Positions 35,101-48,508 of a stretch of DNA of 64,000 nt are shown here, piece after piece. The position numbers and the translations under genes are program-made. The stretch covers positions 992,001-1,056,000 of the forward strand of contig RCSZ01000012.1 of assembly GCA_014898425.1 (NCBI GenBank), in the 5' to 3' direction. The notes under the pieces were generated by a model. It had not been told where the DNA came from and searched no databases. It worked only from the letters and a program-made list of their open reading frames with translations. Origin of the DNA: Botryotinia globosa. Its lineage: Eukaryota; Ascomycota; Leotiomycetes; Helotiales; Sclerotiniaceae. Numbering within the stretch: position 1 is the stretch's first letter; every line of letters begins with the position of its first letter.

Positions 35101-36004
35101 CAGTACAAAAATCCACCTCAATACGAGATCCCGCTTGTTGCTCCATGATTCTTCAACTCAGGGATGTCTACAGGAAACATATATCCAAACGACCTGAAAA
35201 ATTGATGCCTACGAGCTTTGATTTGATAGCCATTGGTCTACTGCTGCAATATTGTTTCGATGACCTTCATTTTCCTTTCATTAGGTACTCATACATTCAT
35301 CATGCTTGTGATATGTTCAAATTCTTATTGACTGTTAATCAATGCATTACAGGCATATGTTCATTTATAAAACTGGCGCTACCTATTTTCAGAATAAGCA
35401 GTCTCAAATAGAATTAACTATCGAGCGAGTGAGGGAGGGTTTGACGTGAATTGCAAATGAATACAATACACAAACTCTACAATCAAAACATCACTGCTTC
35501 GTCACCGACTTGCACTCACAGTCAAGCGCCCAATTAAAGTCAAGGAAGTGCAAAAATCATACGTAAATAATATTCAAAGCCATGCTATCTTCATACCTAT
35601 CTACACAAGTCCAGGCTAATATGTATCATATGCCATGAAAACTCCCGAAACACCTATGCACGTCGTTATATGTAATACGATTTAACCCAAATCCCAGACC
35701 TCCAAACTGATGTTTCATTTACCCACGCTTCGCTACAATCCATTGAGACCCCCAACATGCCCAAACACAATAACGACAACGCTACCCGTGCCTACGTATC
35801 TATAAACCAATCAACATACCAACTCCAAAATCATCAAAACATATGCCTGAGAAAGCAAATTCGATCTAAGGTATCATTATATCGTAGTAGTATCCCATAT
35901 TCTCGCAGCCTCCCCCTTTTAAAAAGAAACAAAGTCCAGTGCTTTTATTTCACAACCATTTTTTTGTACAATTGATTCACATCTCCGTTCCAAAATTTTC
36001 TCAA
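32184..36004. other. Gene-poor interval, possible coding relics
   Basis: 3.8 kb without a convincing gene. On the minus strand between about 33480 and 34780 several short frames look protein-like (DAWMFVPRESIVGG, EMAAIRRRPEIYLDLVGK). They are broken by stops and frame changes and could not be spliced into one model. The right end (35440-36004) contains the 3' UTR of the potassium transporter gene. Confidence 0.4.
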
Positions 36005-38851
36005 TTATTCGGATATTTTCTTATCCACATTATTCTGATGTTTATCGGAGCTGTTCCATTTGGAGAAGATGCCGCCACTAGCTTTTGGACTGACGCTTCG
36101 TCCTCTTTCTGGTGTTGCTATGCTGTGCCGCCTAACATGGGTCGTACCTTGATTCCGGTGGCTATTTGGAATAGTCGGGCCTGGGTGAAGAAGACTGCTA
36201 AGAAAGTTCGATGATGGGGCTGGACGTTCCGCATTGACTCTCTGAACGCCAGTGTTGACAGTTGCGAGATCTGTTCCATTGCTTACAGCTGTCGCATTAG
36301 AATTCCGACGGTGAACTCGTTGTGCTGCATCTAGAGCTTCTTTCTCTGCTAAATGCTCGCTTGGCAACAAGATGGCCCGATCGAGCTCGTACGGAAGACC
36401 ACGATGACGCCCACGAATTTGCATCGCAATAATGACAAGTTTCGAGACAACATTGAATTCGGCAGATAAAGAAGCATCGATTCCCGGATATCCTAGACTC
36501 AGACCAACTGTACCGTAGGCACTGACAATCTCAAACAAGACTGAAAACATATTAATAGACGGATCAGTACCTTGGAGGCGGCTGCCTTCAGCGATTGAAA
36601 TGATAAAAAGACCCAAGAAAATATACCACAAATCAAAAGACAGTTGTCTTCGAAGATGGGCACCGACGTAAGATGGCTCGCCTTCGTCCTCATTTTCCTC
36701 TGTTGGCGATCCGTAAATACCCAATGACTTTTCCTCATAAACGTTCGTACGACGAACAGAAATGGCAATAGGGAGAACAGAAATATACATCATGATTAGA
36801 TAAGAAACCTGGATGGCAGGATGAAGTTCCGCAAGATTGACAACTCCAAACCCAGCTGTTCTTGTGGAAGCAGCTTGGAACCAACCATCGAGAACACGAA
36901 TATTGACTGGCAGATCAGTCACAACAGAATTGCCAAGCTAAGACAGGCAATCAGTAAAGTACAATACCACGAGGGATAGGAAAACTTACATCAAGAATAA
37001 TGAAGAACAGCAAGTCCAATCCGTTCAATATAATAAGAATCCAGAACAGCCACCAAGTCGCCTTACTTGGAAAAAGTAGCGTAAAACATCGACGAGGATG
37101 ATCTAGTAAGAATCTCAATTCCTCCCAGACCGCACTGTTTCTGGGCACCCACAATGTGGTAACCCAAATGATAAATCTCAGCATAATTGGAAATCCCGTG
37201 TTGCCAATGATAATCAGAAATGACATTAGCAAGAGTGGCCAAATAGCAGTATTGAAAGAGATCATGCTGTCAGGTGTGAGGGTAAATCCCAGATCCGTAA
37301 AAGCAGAACTAGCCGTGAATATACTCCACCAAACTCTGCCCTGACCATCTTGTTCGACTATTGAGCCATATGTCCGGTTGTTAAGAATCCAGGGCAATAG
37401 ACAAACAACAGCGAATATACTAAACCCTAGGAAATAACAAGACAAAACTAAAGCCAAAGATTTCAGTGATCTGTATTCGATTCCACCGAGTTCTTCTCTT
37501 TGTTGCTCGGTGAGATCAACGAAGGCTGAGTTACGACCGATGGTTGGTGCCCAACTCAAATAAGGAGTGGGGTCCTCCTTTTCGCCAGTAAGAGCTGTTT
37601 TGATGCTTTGAAATGTTGGAGCTCTTGACTTCAATTTCGACATGACTGCGCCATTTCCATTTCCCTGAGCATCCGTGGCTTCGGCGCCCTCAGTGTTTCT
37701 GTTGTTGCGGAATCTCATAACACCCTTCATGGTAGCGCCTGCAGCTTTCACATCATCCGCCGCCCGCTCAACTTTAGGATGTGTTGGAACTTCGATTGTA
37801 ACGTTACGCTTCCTTGAGGGATAGTGATCTTGCCATTGCGACTCTCCATTCAAAGTGCCACGACCATGGCTTTCCGGTCGAGAATACATAGAACCTCTGC
37901 GAGATAACGTCCTTACGACTGGATCTTCCTCCTCCTCTTCAACGGTTTGTGGAGCAACACCAGCGTCCGCATCTCTTGGTCCAGGAATTCGAAGAATAGT
38001 TCTGTCTTCCGGATTTCTCTGACGTTCTAAGAAGGCAATATGATCTTCATCCCTACGACGAACTGGTAATCGCAGCTCTTCATCGGCCAGTCCATTACTC
38101 CTCTTTACTTGATCGGCAAATTTAATTTGCGTGTGGTGTGAGGTTGGACTGGGATCGTTCGCGGTCTCCGTACTTGATATGTTACTACTTCCAGAACCAT
38201 TGACAGCATCTGCCTTGTTTAGCGCCCTTTCTTTCTCGATTGCCGCTTGGATATCATCAATAGCATCCCGATTGTCGCGCATAACATTGGCTCTTGTCGT
38301 ACCATGCATTACAACAATGTTTCTGCCATTAACACCTTTCTCCGCGTCTACAGTATCCGCACCGGTGGTTCTCGATCTGGAGAATGATTTGGCGATGCTC
38401 CTTCGGTTTCGCTTGTTTTGGGCAGCAATATGCTGGAATCGTTTTTCGAACCAGTATAATCGAAGGAAAACGACAAAGGAATTGATCGTGATCGGGTTCG
38501 TGAATATCGGTATTAGATACAGGACAATCTGCTGCCATGTGTTGAGGGTGTTGATGTTGATAGTGTTCAATCCACTTTGGGTTGCACAACCGCTTGCGAA
38601 GAATAGCGCATCTATGTAAGGTATTCCTCCTCGAATATATAAACAGATAGAACCGAGCAGTGTCATTCCAATGATCCAGAAATCTTTTCAAGACGTTAAG
38701 TTAGTGTCGTTACACATGCGGAGTTTTCCATTATTTGTGTCTCTCTAAACTTACAATGTACAGTGATGAAATTGAAATGGGGGCTTTTGGAAATAAAAGA
38801 TGGCTTGAGAGCCGCAATATGTTGCCATACTTCTAGCAGAAAAGAGAACAT
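36005..38851 (-). CDS. Trk-type potassium transporter
   Basis: Three exons: 38755-38851, 36990-38683 and 36005-36937, giving 907 residues; the start MFSFLLEVWQHIAALKPSF matches the family N-terminus. Four membrane-pore-membrane units are visible with their filter segments: CATQSGLNT, SAFTDLGFT, STRTAGFGV and SAYGTVGLS, each with the conserved Gly that lines the K+ path. A hydrophilic loop of about 300 residues, with SRRGSMYSRPES-like phosphorylation motifs and an acidic EEEEED stretch, lies between units one and two, as in fungal Trk1 proteins. The tail after the last unit is basic and Ser-rich. The protein imports K+ across the plasma membrane, driven by membrane potential. The first intron splits the first membrane segment from its start exon of only 97 bp. 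Confidence 0.94.
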
Positions 38852-41290
38852 CTTTGCGGTTCTGAAAGAAAAGATCAACCAAGGAGTGTTGGCAGCGCTC
38901 CGCAGAAGATATTAAAATTATCAGCTACTCGAGTTTGATGAATAGTTGGAAATCCCCGTTTGCACGGAATGCATTGTATAAGGGTCGCAGACCCGAGGAA
39001 GTCGCGAAGGAAGTCTGCGATGGACTCCTCGGACGGTTTGTTGTATAATGTGTATAATGTGGCGAAGCAAAAGGGGAAAGAAGCTTTCGAAGATTAAAAA
39101 TGACGAGGTTTGAGATTGGTCTTTGTTAGTTTTATCAACGCTTGGCAGGAAAGCACAATGGTCGTGTTGAATCTTTAGCTTTGTCCATCAACCTAGATCA
39201 CGACGCCTCAATTGGATAATCGTTGGACCAAATCCCTTGAGAAATTGGTACGATTCGACAGGTCAATATCGAGTATGGAATATCAAGTACAGTGTGAGAA
39301 GATGAGAAACAGAAAGGGCACGAGGAGAGGGAGAAGGGGCAGGAGAAAGAGAAGAGAAAGTGGACGAGAATGACGAAGAAGACGAAGAGACTAGGGTGAC
39401 GAAGTGGAAATTGATATGACACGAGCAGCCGGTGGTGAATAGTCTGTATGTTATATTATGTACAATTGGAAAAGAATTGGAAAAGGATTGGAATGAAATA
39501 AAAGATAAAGTTTTCCTATGGGCCAGCTACAAAGATTGTTGTTGGTATGTGTGGTGTGGGTGGTGTGGGTGGTGTGGGTGGTGTGGGTGGTGTGTAGTAG
39601 TCGCTGTACTAATAAAGTCCACATTGTTAACCTTTTCTCTAGCCTCATGATGATAAGTACTAGGTACATAGGTACCTACTAGTCAAGTAGGCAAAGAAAT
39701 AAAATTGTTTTCACTTCCCTGTAGAAAACGGTTGATGGGTCGTAGAACGTAAAAAATAATCATTCTTACATGTTCTAGTCTAGGTAGGTAGGTAGTCCTT
39801 GGAAGATCTTCAATTTTCGAATCAACGATTAGATGATGGCGGCGGCTATTTACCGCGATGCATTTCAATTCTGACACATTCGTTTACTATAGCCCCCAGG
39901 GAGCTAGCTATATTCTCCAGCTACAGTTAGTTGACAGGATAAATGGAGGTTCAAAACTTGGACATCTTTTATTCGCTAATGGCCATGGTGAGTTGATGTG
40001 ATATCCAATGATTATTATATCTTCGATGATTATAACCATGGATGTTCTTGATGGAGATTCGCTGTAGATAGCCATTTTATTAAATTAATACCTTGTTTCT
40101 CTCTGACCTCTAGATAACATTAAAAGCTGGTATGCACGCTCAACGTACGTACTCACTACCCTAGCCATTCTGATTCGTTTCCCTCGGGAACGGTTCCACA
40201 TTCGGAGTACATTTCCTATTGCGCGGTTGCAGATCTTACACCGGTACTTCAAACATCAGATAAGAGATCATCGAATGTTGAAGCATGCATCATTTAGCAT
40301 GCAAGCCTGCATTACCGTGGCCAAGATGTCATACATTGTTGTTTGAGGATATTCCATCTGATTGCTCCGAAGAGCTCTCCAGCTACCCCTTTCCTCGAGA
40401 AAATTCGACAGAGAGAAGTATAGAACCAGCTAGCTTACAGTATTCAACCACATGATATTGACGAGAATTTGGCTTTCGCCTATTGGTTTTCCTTTCACTC
40501 CAGCTGTTATAAATTGCTACAAATTGACACGGCCGGGCCAGTCAAAGCTGCACTTTTGCACGTCAAGGTCTTATTAGCACAAAGCAACACGAGTTTTCTG
40601 GTAATCTCGACATTGTAGCCATGTCACGACCTACACTCCATGGTACAAACAGCCTAACAGTGACACCAGGATACCCCATGGCCATCGCCTATACTAATTT
40701 TGAGGTGCACAAACTTCCACCGCAAGGCCTCCAATATTTCTTGGCGCCCTGCTGGTCCCGGAGGAGCAGCAAAACTAAGCCTTCCATACATGACAGATCA
40801 CATTGGAAAATCTGGTAGATATCACATCTCCGACAATGAAGAGGATCAGTAAGGAAAGGCCTCCAACCAAGATACTTTCCCGAGCACGTTTCACTGCAAT
40901 GTGGAGAAAAAAGCTTCGATTTATCTGCAATGTCCTTGTCAGCCCGAGGCCGGGTCGATCACACTTCTCCCGTTTACCAACAAACGCAGGCGTCAATTTT
41001 TTGGGGGTCAGCCCGATGTCTTGGCATTCAATCTATTTTCAAATAGCTAGTTTCACATGTATTTGGCGCTTGATAGCGAGTAGTGTAAATATTAGTTTTT
41101 CAAAGAAGTTTGTATGTGCGCAAGTAAACATTCCCTTGGTATCTTAGAAACAGATCGTTCCACATTAGCACTCCAACCATATATCCTTTTCGTCTTCTAT
41201 TATATCCTCCGTACTGTCGCAATCTTTTCTTTTCAGCGTTGGTCTGTTCCTGTTTTCTGATTTTCGCGTGCGGTTTACCCCATCATGACC
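38852..41290. other. Intergenic region, no gene found
   Basis: 2.4 kb upstream of the potassium transporter gene and downstream of the epoxide-hydrolase-like gene. It contains a 9-bp minisatellite (39550-39594) and short taggtagg/acctacct tracts. The frames at 40621-40818 and 40803-41147 look random. Confidence 0.5.
39550..39594. repeat. 9-bp minisatellite
   Basis: Five copies of gtgtgggtg in tandem. Confidence 0.9.
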
Positions 41291-43134
41291 TTAACCTGCA
41301 ACAATTGTATCCGGACTCTCAACATCTAGTTGCATACCATGACTGGAGTCGAGATGTTCCAATCCCCCATCAACAACTACACTTTCCAATCTTGTCAGCT
41401 GGATTTTGTCATCCAATCTTATGACTTCCTTTGCCAAACCACGAATACCCTCAAAGATAACATTCGATCTCTCCCATTCCAAAAGTCCGGCCTTTCCACT
41501 AACCCTTTGAATGAAGACAACTTTGTGTATGCCCATTCCCCAAGCAGGAGGACTATATCCAACAGAACCTTCATCTTCATTAAATACCGTTATTGCTACC
41601 CTTTGTCTTTTGCTTTTTCTCTTCTCTCCTTCTAACTGCTCAATTTCTTGTATTGCATTTGCATAATATCGTAACGCAGCTTCAGGTCCAGGCAGCCAAC
41701 ACAATTGACAAAGATCAATAATTTTCTCTTTGCTCAATTGATGCTTCGGATTCTTCTTCTTGAGCGCTGTCGCGAGAAAACTCAACAGGCCAACTGGAGA
41801 ATCACAAAGCGCATAAGCTATTGCATCTGGTTCTCTCAAACCAATACTCGTAACGGCTCCATATCCAATTCTTCTCTTCTTCCCACTCAACAACGACATT
41901 CTTGTCGGGATCCTGTGCTCCATTTTCCTCATCTGCAAACTCAAGTTCTTCCAATCCCCTTCTTCATACCCCCAAATCCCCGCGTGAAAAAATAATGCCA
42001 CCTTCCACCTGACCCAATCCCAAACTCCTTCTTTCACATTCGGAACTTCCCATCTCGGTTCAATCAAATGCACGCCTCTACAGCCTTCCAGATCACCAAT
42101 TCCTCTGCCTAAATGGTAATCGACTTCCCCACCCTTCTCTCGCCCAGACCCCATCATCGATGCCATATAGTTCTCATAACCTAGCCTTTTCATCAATCGC
42201 CCAAACAATCTGGCTGTCTCCCTCATAACATCTGATCTAGATCCAGGGATCTCATCACTAAATCCCGTGCCTGGTATTGATGGTATCACAATGTCAAAAG
42301 CCTGTTTGTGTCCCCGTCTCTGTCCGCTTCCGCGTTCTTGAACATCCTCCCCTAAAATCTCTGGCTCACATAATTCCTTACTCAACCCTTCTATGTCTAA
42401 ACTCAAATTGCTATTTGGGAAACTTGGAACCAGCAACAGCGGAACTGCATTTGCGCGAGAACTGCGTATGTGTATGAAATGAATGCGTAGCGATTGACTC
42501 GAGCCTTCTGGAGCATTGGTGTTAGGCTTCGGAATTGTGAATGTAGTGCGATACTGCGGGTATGTGGAATTGTAATAATCCTCCCTCGTGCGCCAGGAAT
42601 AGTTTTCTAGCCTGTGCGTATAATCATACGTTAGCTTTTGCCTTTCCTTATTCTTTATCACAGTCTCCAGTCCTGTAATATATAACGGACAATGATCTGG
42701 AGTGTCCATACCAATAATCAACCAAGCCCTCAATCTCCCTCTTGGTTACCACACCCTCTTCATTCAATCGCTCACTCTCAGCATCCCCGCCACTTTTCCC
42801 CTCCTCTTCCCCCCGCCTTTCGTGCGGCAATCGCGTCAATTCCAATTTCTTCTTTGTCAAATCAAGATATTTCGAACTAACCTATTATTTTGCAATTAGT
42901 CCCCATTACATTAGCTCCCTCCATCCCATGTTCATCACATGCCACTGCTGATCTCCAGCTTCAACTCAAACACGATGCGCCGTTCTAGTTCCCATAACAA
43001 GGGGTGAATATGATTCAAAGCGTACTCACATGAACTCTATATTTCTTTATCACCTCTTCCGCTCTCCCCGTTTCCGTAGCCTCTCTCTCATGCGCATGCT
43101 CCGCAACACTAGGAAGGACCGCATTTTTTCCCAT
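41291..43134 (-). CDS. Epoxide-hydrolase-like alpha/beta protein with degenerate active site
   Basis: Three exons: 43030-43134, 42712-42881 and 41291-42611, giving 531 residues. The N-terminal part (KYLDLTKKKLELTRLP, VDYWLENYSWRTREDYYN, YPQYRTTF, RIHFIHIRSSRANAVPLLL) is the epoxide hydrolase N-terminal domain. The alpha/beta core follows: DIVIPSIPGTGFSD matches the usual strand of the family. Key catalytic motifs are altered. The oxyanion-hole HGWPGS is PSFPNS (154-159). The nucleophile motif GGDWG is GGEVD (252-256), with Glu254 where the catalytic Asp should be. The C-terminal GGHFAA-type His motif is not recognisable. The fold may be kept without epoxide hydrolysis, or the enzyme may use another chemistry. 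The frame is intact, so it is not an obvious pseudogene. Confidence 0.78.
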
Positions 43135-44091
43135 TTCTGTTATCCTCTACTTAGCCCAATACTTTCCTCGGACTTCCAAGTGATGTATTAACAGTAAGTA
43201 GTGTATTTTATTTGCGCGCGCGTGCAGATTAGAAACAAAATCGCAATTTCCCTCTCTGTTTAAATGGGAAACAAAAGTTCTAAGAGACTCTTCTCCAGCA
43301 TCAAAATTGAAACGCAGAATAAAAAGTGTCCAACTGTCACCTTCGAGTTCAAGGCGATAATGTTATCTTTCTTTAACATCCCAAGAATTGCATATTCACA
43401 CATTATCAGAAAGGAGCTCAGCTCAGCTCAGCTCATAGAAAGCTTGAGCCACAGGTGTGGCGTCAGCTTCAAACATCCATCCACGTGCAACCTATCAAAT
43501 GCGCTGGAAGACTTACCTCGGAAATGATCTTCAAGCACAGCCACACTTCTGCCCGTTATGCATATTCTAGAATTTGTCGATCGTGAAGATCAAGCAGAAG
43601 TGACTGGACAAGAATCACAAGTTCAAACCACGGAAAAATAAAGCAAGAACTTGGAAATGATTGTTAGCCGATAGAATACACAGCCACATCTCATACAACA
43701 CCTGGTTCAGATCTTCTGGCTTATCTTGAGTGTTGAGGATCATCAAGATCTGCACTAGAAGAAACACATGTGCACTAAAAGTCCAACCTGATATTTTGGA
43801 CAATTAAAAGATAATTCATAGGTTATATTGTGGTTACATTATGAGTGTCGCTTTTTCCACAGAAAGAAAGGAGAAACAACCTTTTTAATCGGATCTAGTA
43901 TGTCTAAAAAAGGGCACAAAGGTTTCTTATTACTATCAGTGTATCTTATACGTGACTCGCCTAGTTTCTTTTCCTCTTCCTATACGCCAACGATGGAGAG
44001 ATTATCGCATGTGATTTGCCTAATTGCATGCATTTATGCCAACAAACTCTGCCATGTATGATACCTGACATGCTAATCTATTGCCGATCAA
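43135..44091. other. Intergenic region
   Basis: Upstream of the epoxide-hydrolase-like gene and downstream of the HID1 gene. Short tandem agctc repeats at 43418-43435; no coding signal. Confidence 0.5.
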
Positions 44092-47000
44092 TCAAATAAT
44101 CGCACTTCTACCCCCTAACGGCGATTCGTTTCTAGAAGATCCTCCGGTGCCTGTCCTCACAATGCCTCCTCCAACGCTGCCACTGCTACCTGACTGGGTT
44201 GGAGCCGTACCACCTTGTGCCACACCCCTCAAATTCATGCTACCAAGCCTACTCACAATATTACTGCCCACAGCGTCAACTGCACCCCTCGGGGAGCTAA
44301 ACGTAGGTCCATGTGCTGCTACTTCTTGAACTCTAAACAGTTTTATTGCTGTGCCATTCCAAACACCTATTGTACCCTTCGCAACCTGCATTTCAGATGT
44401 GAACACAAATGCCCAGAGGAGGGATTCGTACCAACCAAGCGATAACGGCGTCCACTCAAAAGAATGAATACGAATGGCTGTGGTCTCAATTCCTCTTATT
44501 ACGGCCTTTTGAATGGTGTGGAGAATATTATTTGAAGGTGTATCGGAAGGATTGTTAGGATTCGAGAGGAGAGAATCAATTTGATCAATGAGTGTCAAGA
44601 TTGTATGAAGTGGAAGTTCTGGAAGCCAATTCTCTATCCACTGAGGCGTAGGTTCAAATGCACCGCTCGATGAAAATGCTGCGTAGCTACTAAGGCTCGT
44701 TGTGCTGTTGTGCCTGGAGAAGGTGGGCATGCCAGCTGTTGCTAGTTAGTAATCTATTCGACTACCAGATACAGAAATACGTACCCGGCATTTTCCCCCT
44801 GGCCTTTTCTGACATTCCCCTTAGTTGGGTAGGGACTGTGTCGTCAATACTTGAGGATATCGATGACGCCCTTGAAGGGTGGTCTGTGGGAGGTGATGCT
44901 GCTGGAGTGGGGCGTTCTTCACCGTCGCTATCTTCATCGTCATCGTCTCCAATAGCAAACGTATCCTCTTCAGGCACATTACTAAGCGCTGATGCCCCTC
45001 GTGGATGACTTATAGATGGGCTCCGTATACTATCCGCGGAGCCTCTCCTACTGTCTACGTCTCCTGATTCCGCTAGGCGTTCTTTTTTTCGCCTGTTTCT
45101 TCTTTCTATCTCTTCTTGGCCACTTTCCAAAGTAAAATGTCGCAAGGCTAGTCCAGAGTCAGTTGGCATTCAAAATCTGAGGAGTGAATCTATACCTTCA
45201 AATTTCTTCTTGTTTCTCAAAATGGCGTACACAAAATTAGGGTTGTCTAGATGGATAATCAGTATCTTATTTTCACCAAACAAATATTAATACTAGTAAC
45301 CCACTAGAATACTGGTGCTCGATGATAGCATTCATACTCTCCAAAAGAGACTGAAGGAGATCATGATTACTGTCGTTCGATAAAAGGAATCCTGGTGATG
45401 ACATCGACGCAAACAATTGCAGGAGTTTTGAAGATGTGGGAGCACTGATATTCTCCAGATAAGCAGCGATGTTATTTATCACTGCTAATAAGGCAGGATA
45501 TATGGCTGTCAGTTTTCCTTGACTTGTTGTTATTATGTTGTAAATTGACTGTTCTTCGTCAGTGTTGCAGTAATAACTTCTGAAGAAAACCTACTTGTAT
45601 GAGGAAATCGGCATATGTCCCATTGAATGACTGAAGTCTGATACTGGGCGGTAAAGTATCTTGGGCCTCAAATCTCTTGTTAAGATTCTTACCAAAGTTT
45701 GGTTCCACACTTAAGGTCTGTAAGATGAAAATACACATCCGTACAACTCCTTGTTTGGAGGCATCTAGTCTGTATTCGAGAGAATAGAATATGATTAAAA
45801 TAACGAAATCGTGTGATCGATCAGTATCAATCAAAAACGACCTGAATCGTTTATTGCATTGAGTGATTTCCCAGAATAACATGATCATCTCTGAAGCACA
45901 TTTTGCGTATGATTGATTTCCAGGAATATAGGAGCTCGTAGTATTCATAGGCTGGTTCAAGATTCTTGTCATACCATCTACAATGAATTGAAAATCTTGT
46001 GGCCTATGTAAACGACCAAGAAAGTGTCGGAAATAATCTAACAATGTCAATTGAAATCTACAGACAGAACTAAATCAATATCTTACTTTTTTTGGTTTGA
46101 GCAGGGCCGGATTCGGGTATTGGATATAGGAGAATGGCAAGCAAAAACTACGAGGTTCGAACATCAGATTCTGAAATCAATGGATAGTATGCTGACTGAC
46201 CTGCAACGCATATGTGACTAGAATCTGTTTTGGATCTTTGAAAACTTGTACATTATATGGCACTTGCCATTTTGCTGGGTTGTATTTCAAAGTCTTCATG
46301 CATGTTAGTATTTGGTTATAAATGAGGATAGTATGACCTTACCGTGTTCAGTAGAGAGCACAATACAGATAACACAACCTGCTTGTCTGGACAAGTAGCG
46401 ATATATGTGATTGCTTTCACGCCTTGCACAGGAAGCAAGTTTGCCGACATATACATACTTTGACTGGTTAAAGTCAAGAGCAATCTTAATATCTCGGTGC
46501 GGTTGTTCTCAAATTCTTTACTGGTGCCCACTGGTGTATTGCATCCCACTCCGCTTTGCCAAATGGCATACGATACTTTGTTCTTACTGTTCTGCGGTTT
46601 GGGAAGGGTAAAGTCTGCAAAGAACAACAAATCGATCAAAGTGTCGATCAATTCTTCTGCTAATGGCTTTACCTCTTCAAATTCTTGCGCCGCAGCTTCG
46701 AGCTTCTGTAGTTCTTCCTGGGACTCATCAAATATTACGTCTCGTGCGAGGGCTGCCTTGCTACAACACAGTCAGTGACTGAATCAATTAACATCAATCT
46801 GCGACTATGTACCGTGTCCGCTTCCTCCTCACACCCCAAAAGAAAGTCTCCTCCCATGATTGTAGCTTTTCGGCTTCGTATACGTATGGCAGAATGCGTG
46901 TGAGGATTCGGATACAATTCAATGCATCTCTTTCCGGAGCAAACTCTGGATGAGGGAATGAGGGGTGATGGCGGAGAACAAATAGTCGGCTGGTTATTGC

Positions 47001-47258
47001 TAATATTAGAGTCTCTAGGTTTTCTAACGCTGTGTCGCGAGTTCTTCGAATATCTGCAGGGGAGAAGAGACTGAAAATGTCTTCTGTGGACTCTGGCAAC
47101 TCCCAAAACTATACAAGGCTCAATCAGTAAGAACTCCAGCTGAAGATGTGCGATCAACTCACAGAAGCCCAATATGGGTCATCGGCAGGAATGATCTTAT
47201 CCTCTGAAAGTCGGAAGATACCCTTCTTAAATACTAGTTTCGAGTCGGAAGCTCCCAT
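44092..47258 (-). CDS. hid1: HID1-family trafficking protein
   Basis: Ten exons: 47163-47258, 46813-47108, 46343-46760, 46201-46293, 46087-46170, about 45595-46057, 45305-45548, 45196-45246, 44785-45147 and 44092-44735, about 916 residues. The N-terminus MGASDSKLVFKKGIFRLSE, with Gly2 available for myristoylation, is diagnostic. FSPADIRRTR, YEAEKLQSWEETFFWG, LHRPQDFQFIVDGMTRILN and WLPELPLHTILTLID follow in the family order. HID1 proteins are peripheral Golgi/trans-Golgi factors needed for sorting and membrane trafficking. The region after ALRHFTLESGQEE is acidic and Ser-rich, probably disordered. All junctions keep phase except between exons five and six. There the candidate intron is only 29 nt (46058-46086) and leaves the frame one base off; see the finding. 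Confidence 0.9.
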
Positions 47259-47611
47259 CCTTAATTGTGTTTTGCATCTGGAGCTGGAGTTGTGGCCGTT
47301 GTTTGATACCTATGTATGTAATAAATGTTCTAGATTGTTGACGAAGCTTCTTTGTACCGGACGATAAGATAGCCTTCACTGGAGCCAATCTTCACGTGCT
47401 AGCGAAGATTTATAGACCCGTGGACGTACAAATACCACGCAACAAAACGTGAGGGTTTTTGAATCACATATTCAATTAAATAGCGTCTTGAGGCAAACCA
47501 ACAATCATCAGGACAGTATTTAATACAATATTTCAATAATGCAGGTGCATCTCAAAGTAACGCGGGCCACAAGGGTATCTATCTATATCCACAATCCATC
47601 AAGTCTAAAAT
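47259..47611. promoter_or_regulatory. Upstream region of hid1, 3' flank of POM34
   Basis: 353 bp between hid1 and the tandemly oriented POM34 gene. It must hold the hid1 promoter. No specific site recognised. Confidence 0.4.
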
Positions 47612-48508
47612 CTATGTATACAATCGGGCATTGCCTGAATTTCTCCTTCCCTTCTCGTAAAGCCATTTATTATTTAACCCAACACTTGACGGTTTCGCAA
47701 CACCTAATGGACTCGGTGTATCAGGGTCTCCAATAGATCTACCGAGAGGATTTGAGCCATATGAAGACCTCCGGTTACCACTTCCACTCATCAGCGTCTT
47801 CTGTAGCAAGGGACTTGCACCTGGCGAATAGACTGGCCCCAGTGGATTAATCAAGCTTTCAAGGCCGCTTTGAGTGTGTGGACTTTCGGATCGTTTTCCA
47901 GAAGGACTTCCAGATGCTGGGCTTCCTCTTCGATTCGCAGGCGAGCTGCTCAGGGGTGTTGACGTCCTCCTATATCTCGGTGGAGTAACATACTCCGAGC
48001 CTGGAGTGGGTGGTCTTGAACTAGGGTTCAACCCAAGAAGTTTTCGTTGAGCAGGCGTTAAAGGTATATCTTCCATGTTGTCTCGTTTCGTATAGAACGG
48101 GCGAAGTGCAACAATAATATTGAAAAGGAGGCAGAATTGTATTATTCGAAAGCTCCAGGACGCAAACATTGGAAATAACGCTTCGCCGAAGAAATAATCA
48201 GGGAAGCTGAGATCACAGTCAGCACATATTATTGTATTCTGGATCGGGTGTACCTACGTTCTCCAAAGTGTTTGTCGAAAGTACCACAACACAACAAATC
48301 CCACAACATTCCATAGAAGTCGCCTCATGTTTTGATCTGTAAAAGTGGCCACATTCTGTCGTCTTGCGATCTCATCGAATTTGGGGTGTTTCCAAGTTCC
48401 AGTCTGCGGTGTAGATGGTTGTGGTTCTCCAAACCCCGACTTTCTTGCAGATGCTGGTGATGATCGTTGGCTTGCTGGTGTAGTAGGGGTACGTATTATA
48501 GTAGACAT
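47612..48508 (-). CDS. POM34: Nucleoporin POM34
   Basis: Two exons, 48258-48508 and 47612-48206, with phase closing to give 281 residues. A Ser/Pro-rich head (TPTTPASQRSSPASARK) precedes two membrane segments, LLWNVVGFVVLWYFRQTLW and FRIIQFCLLFNIIVALRPF. These are separated by a short loop (PDYFFGEALFP), and a long basic Ser/Pro-rich tail starts at EDIPLTPAQRKLLGL. This two-pass layout and the LTPAQRKLLGLNP motif fit POM34 of the nuclear pore membrane ring, which anchors the pore together with Pom152 and Ndc1. The intron lies between the two membrane segments. Confidence 0.85.
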
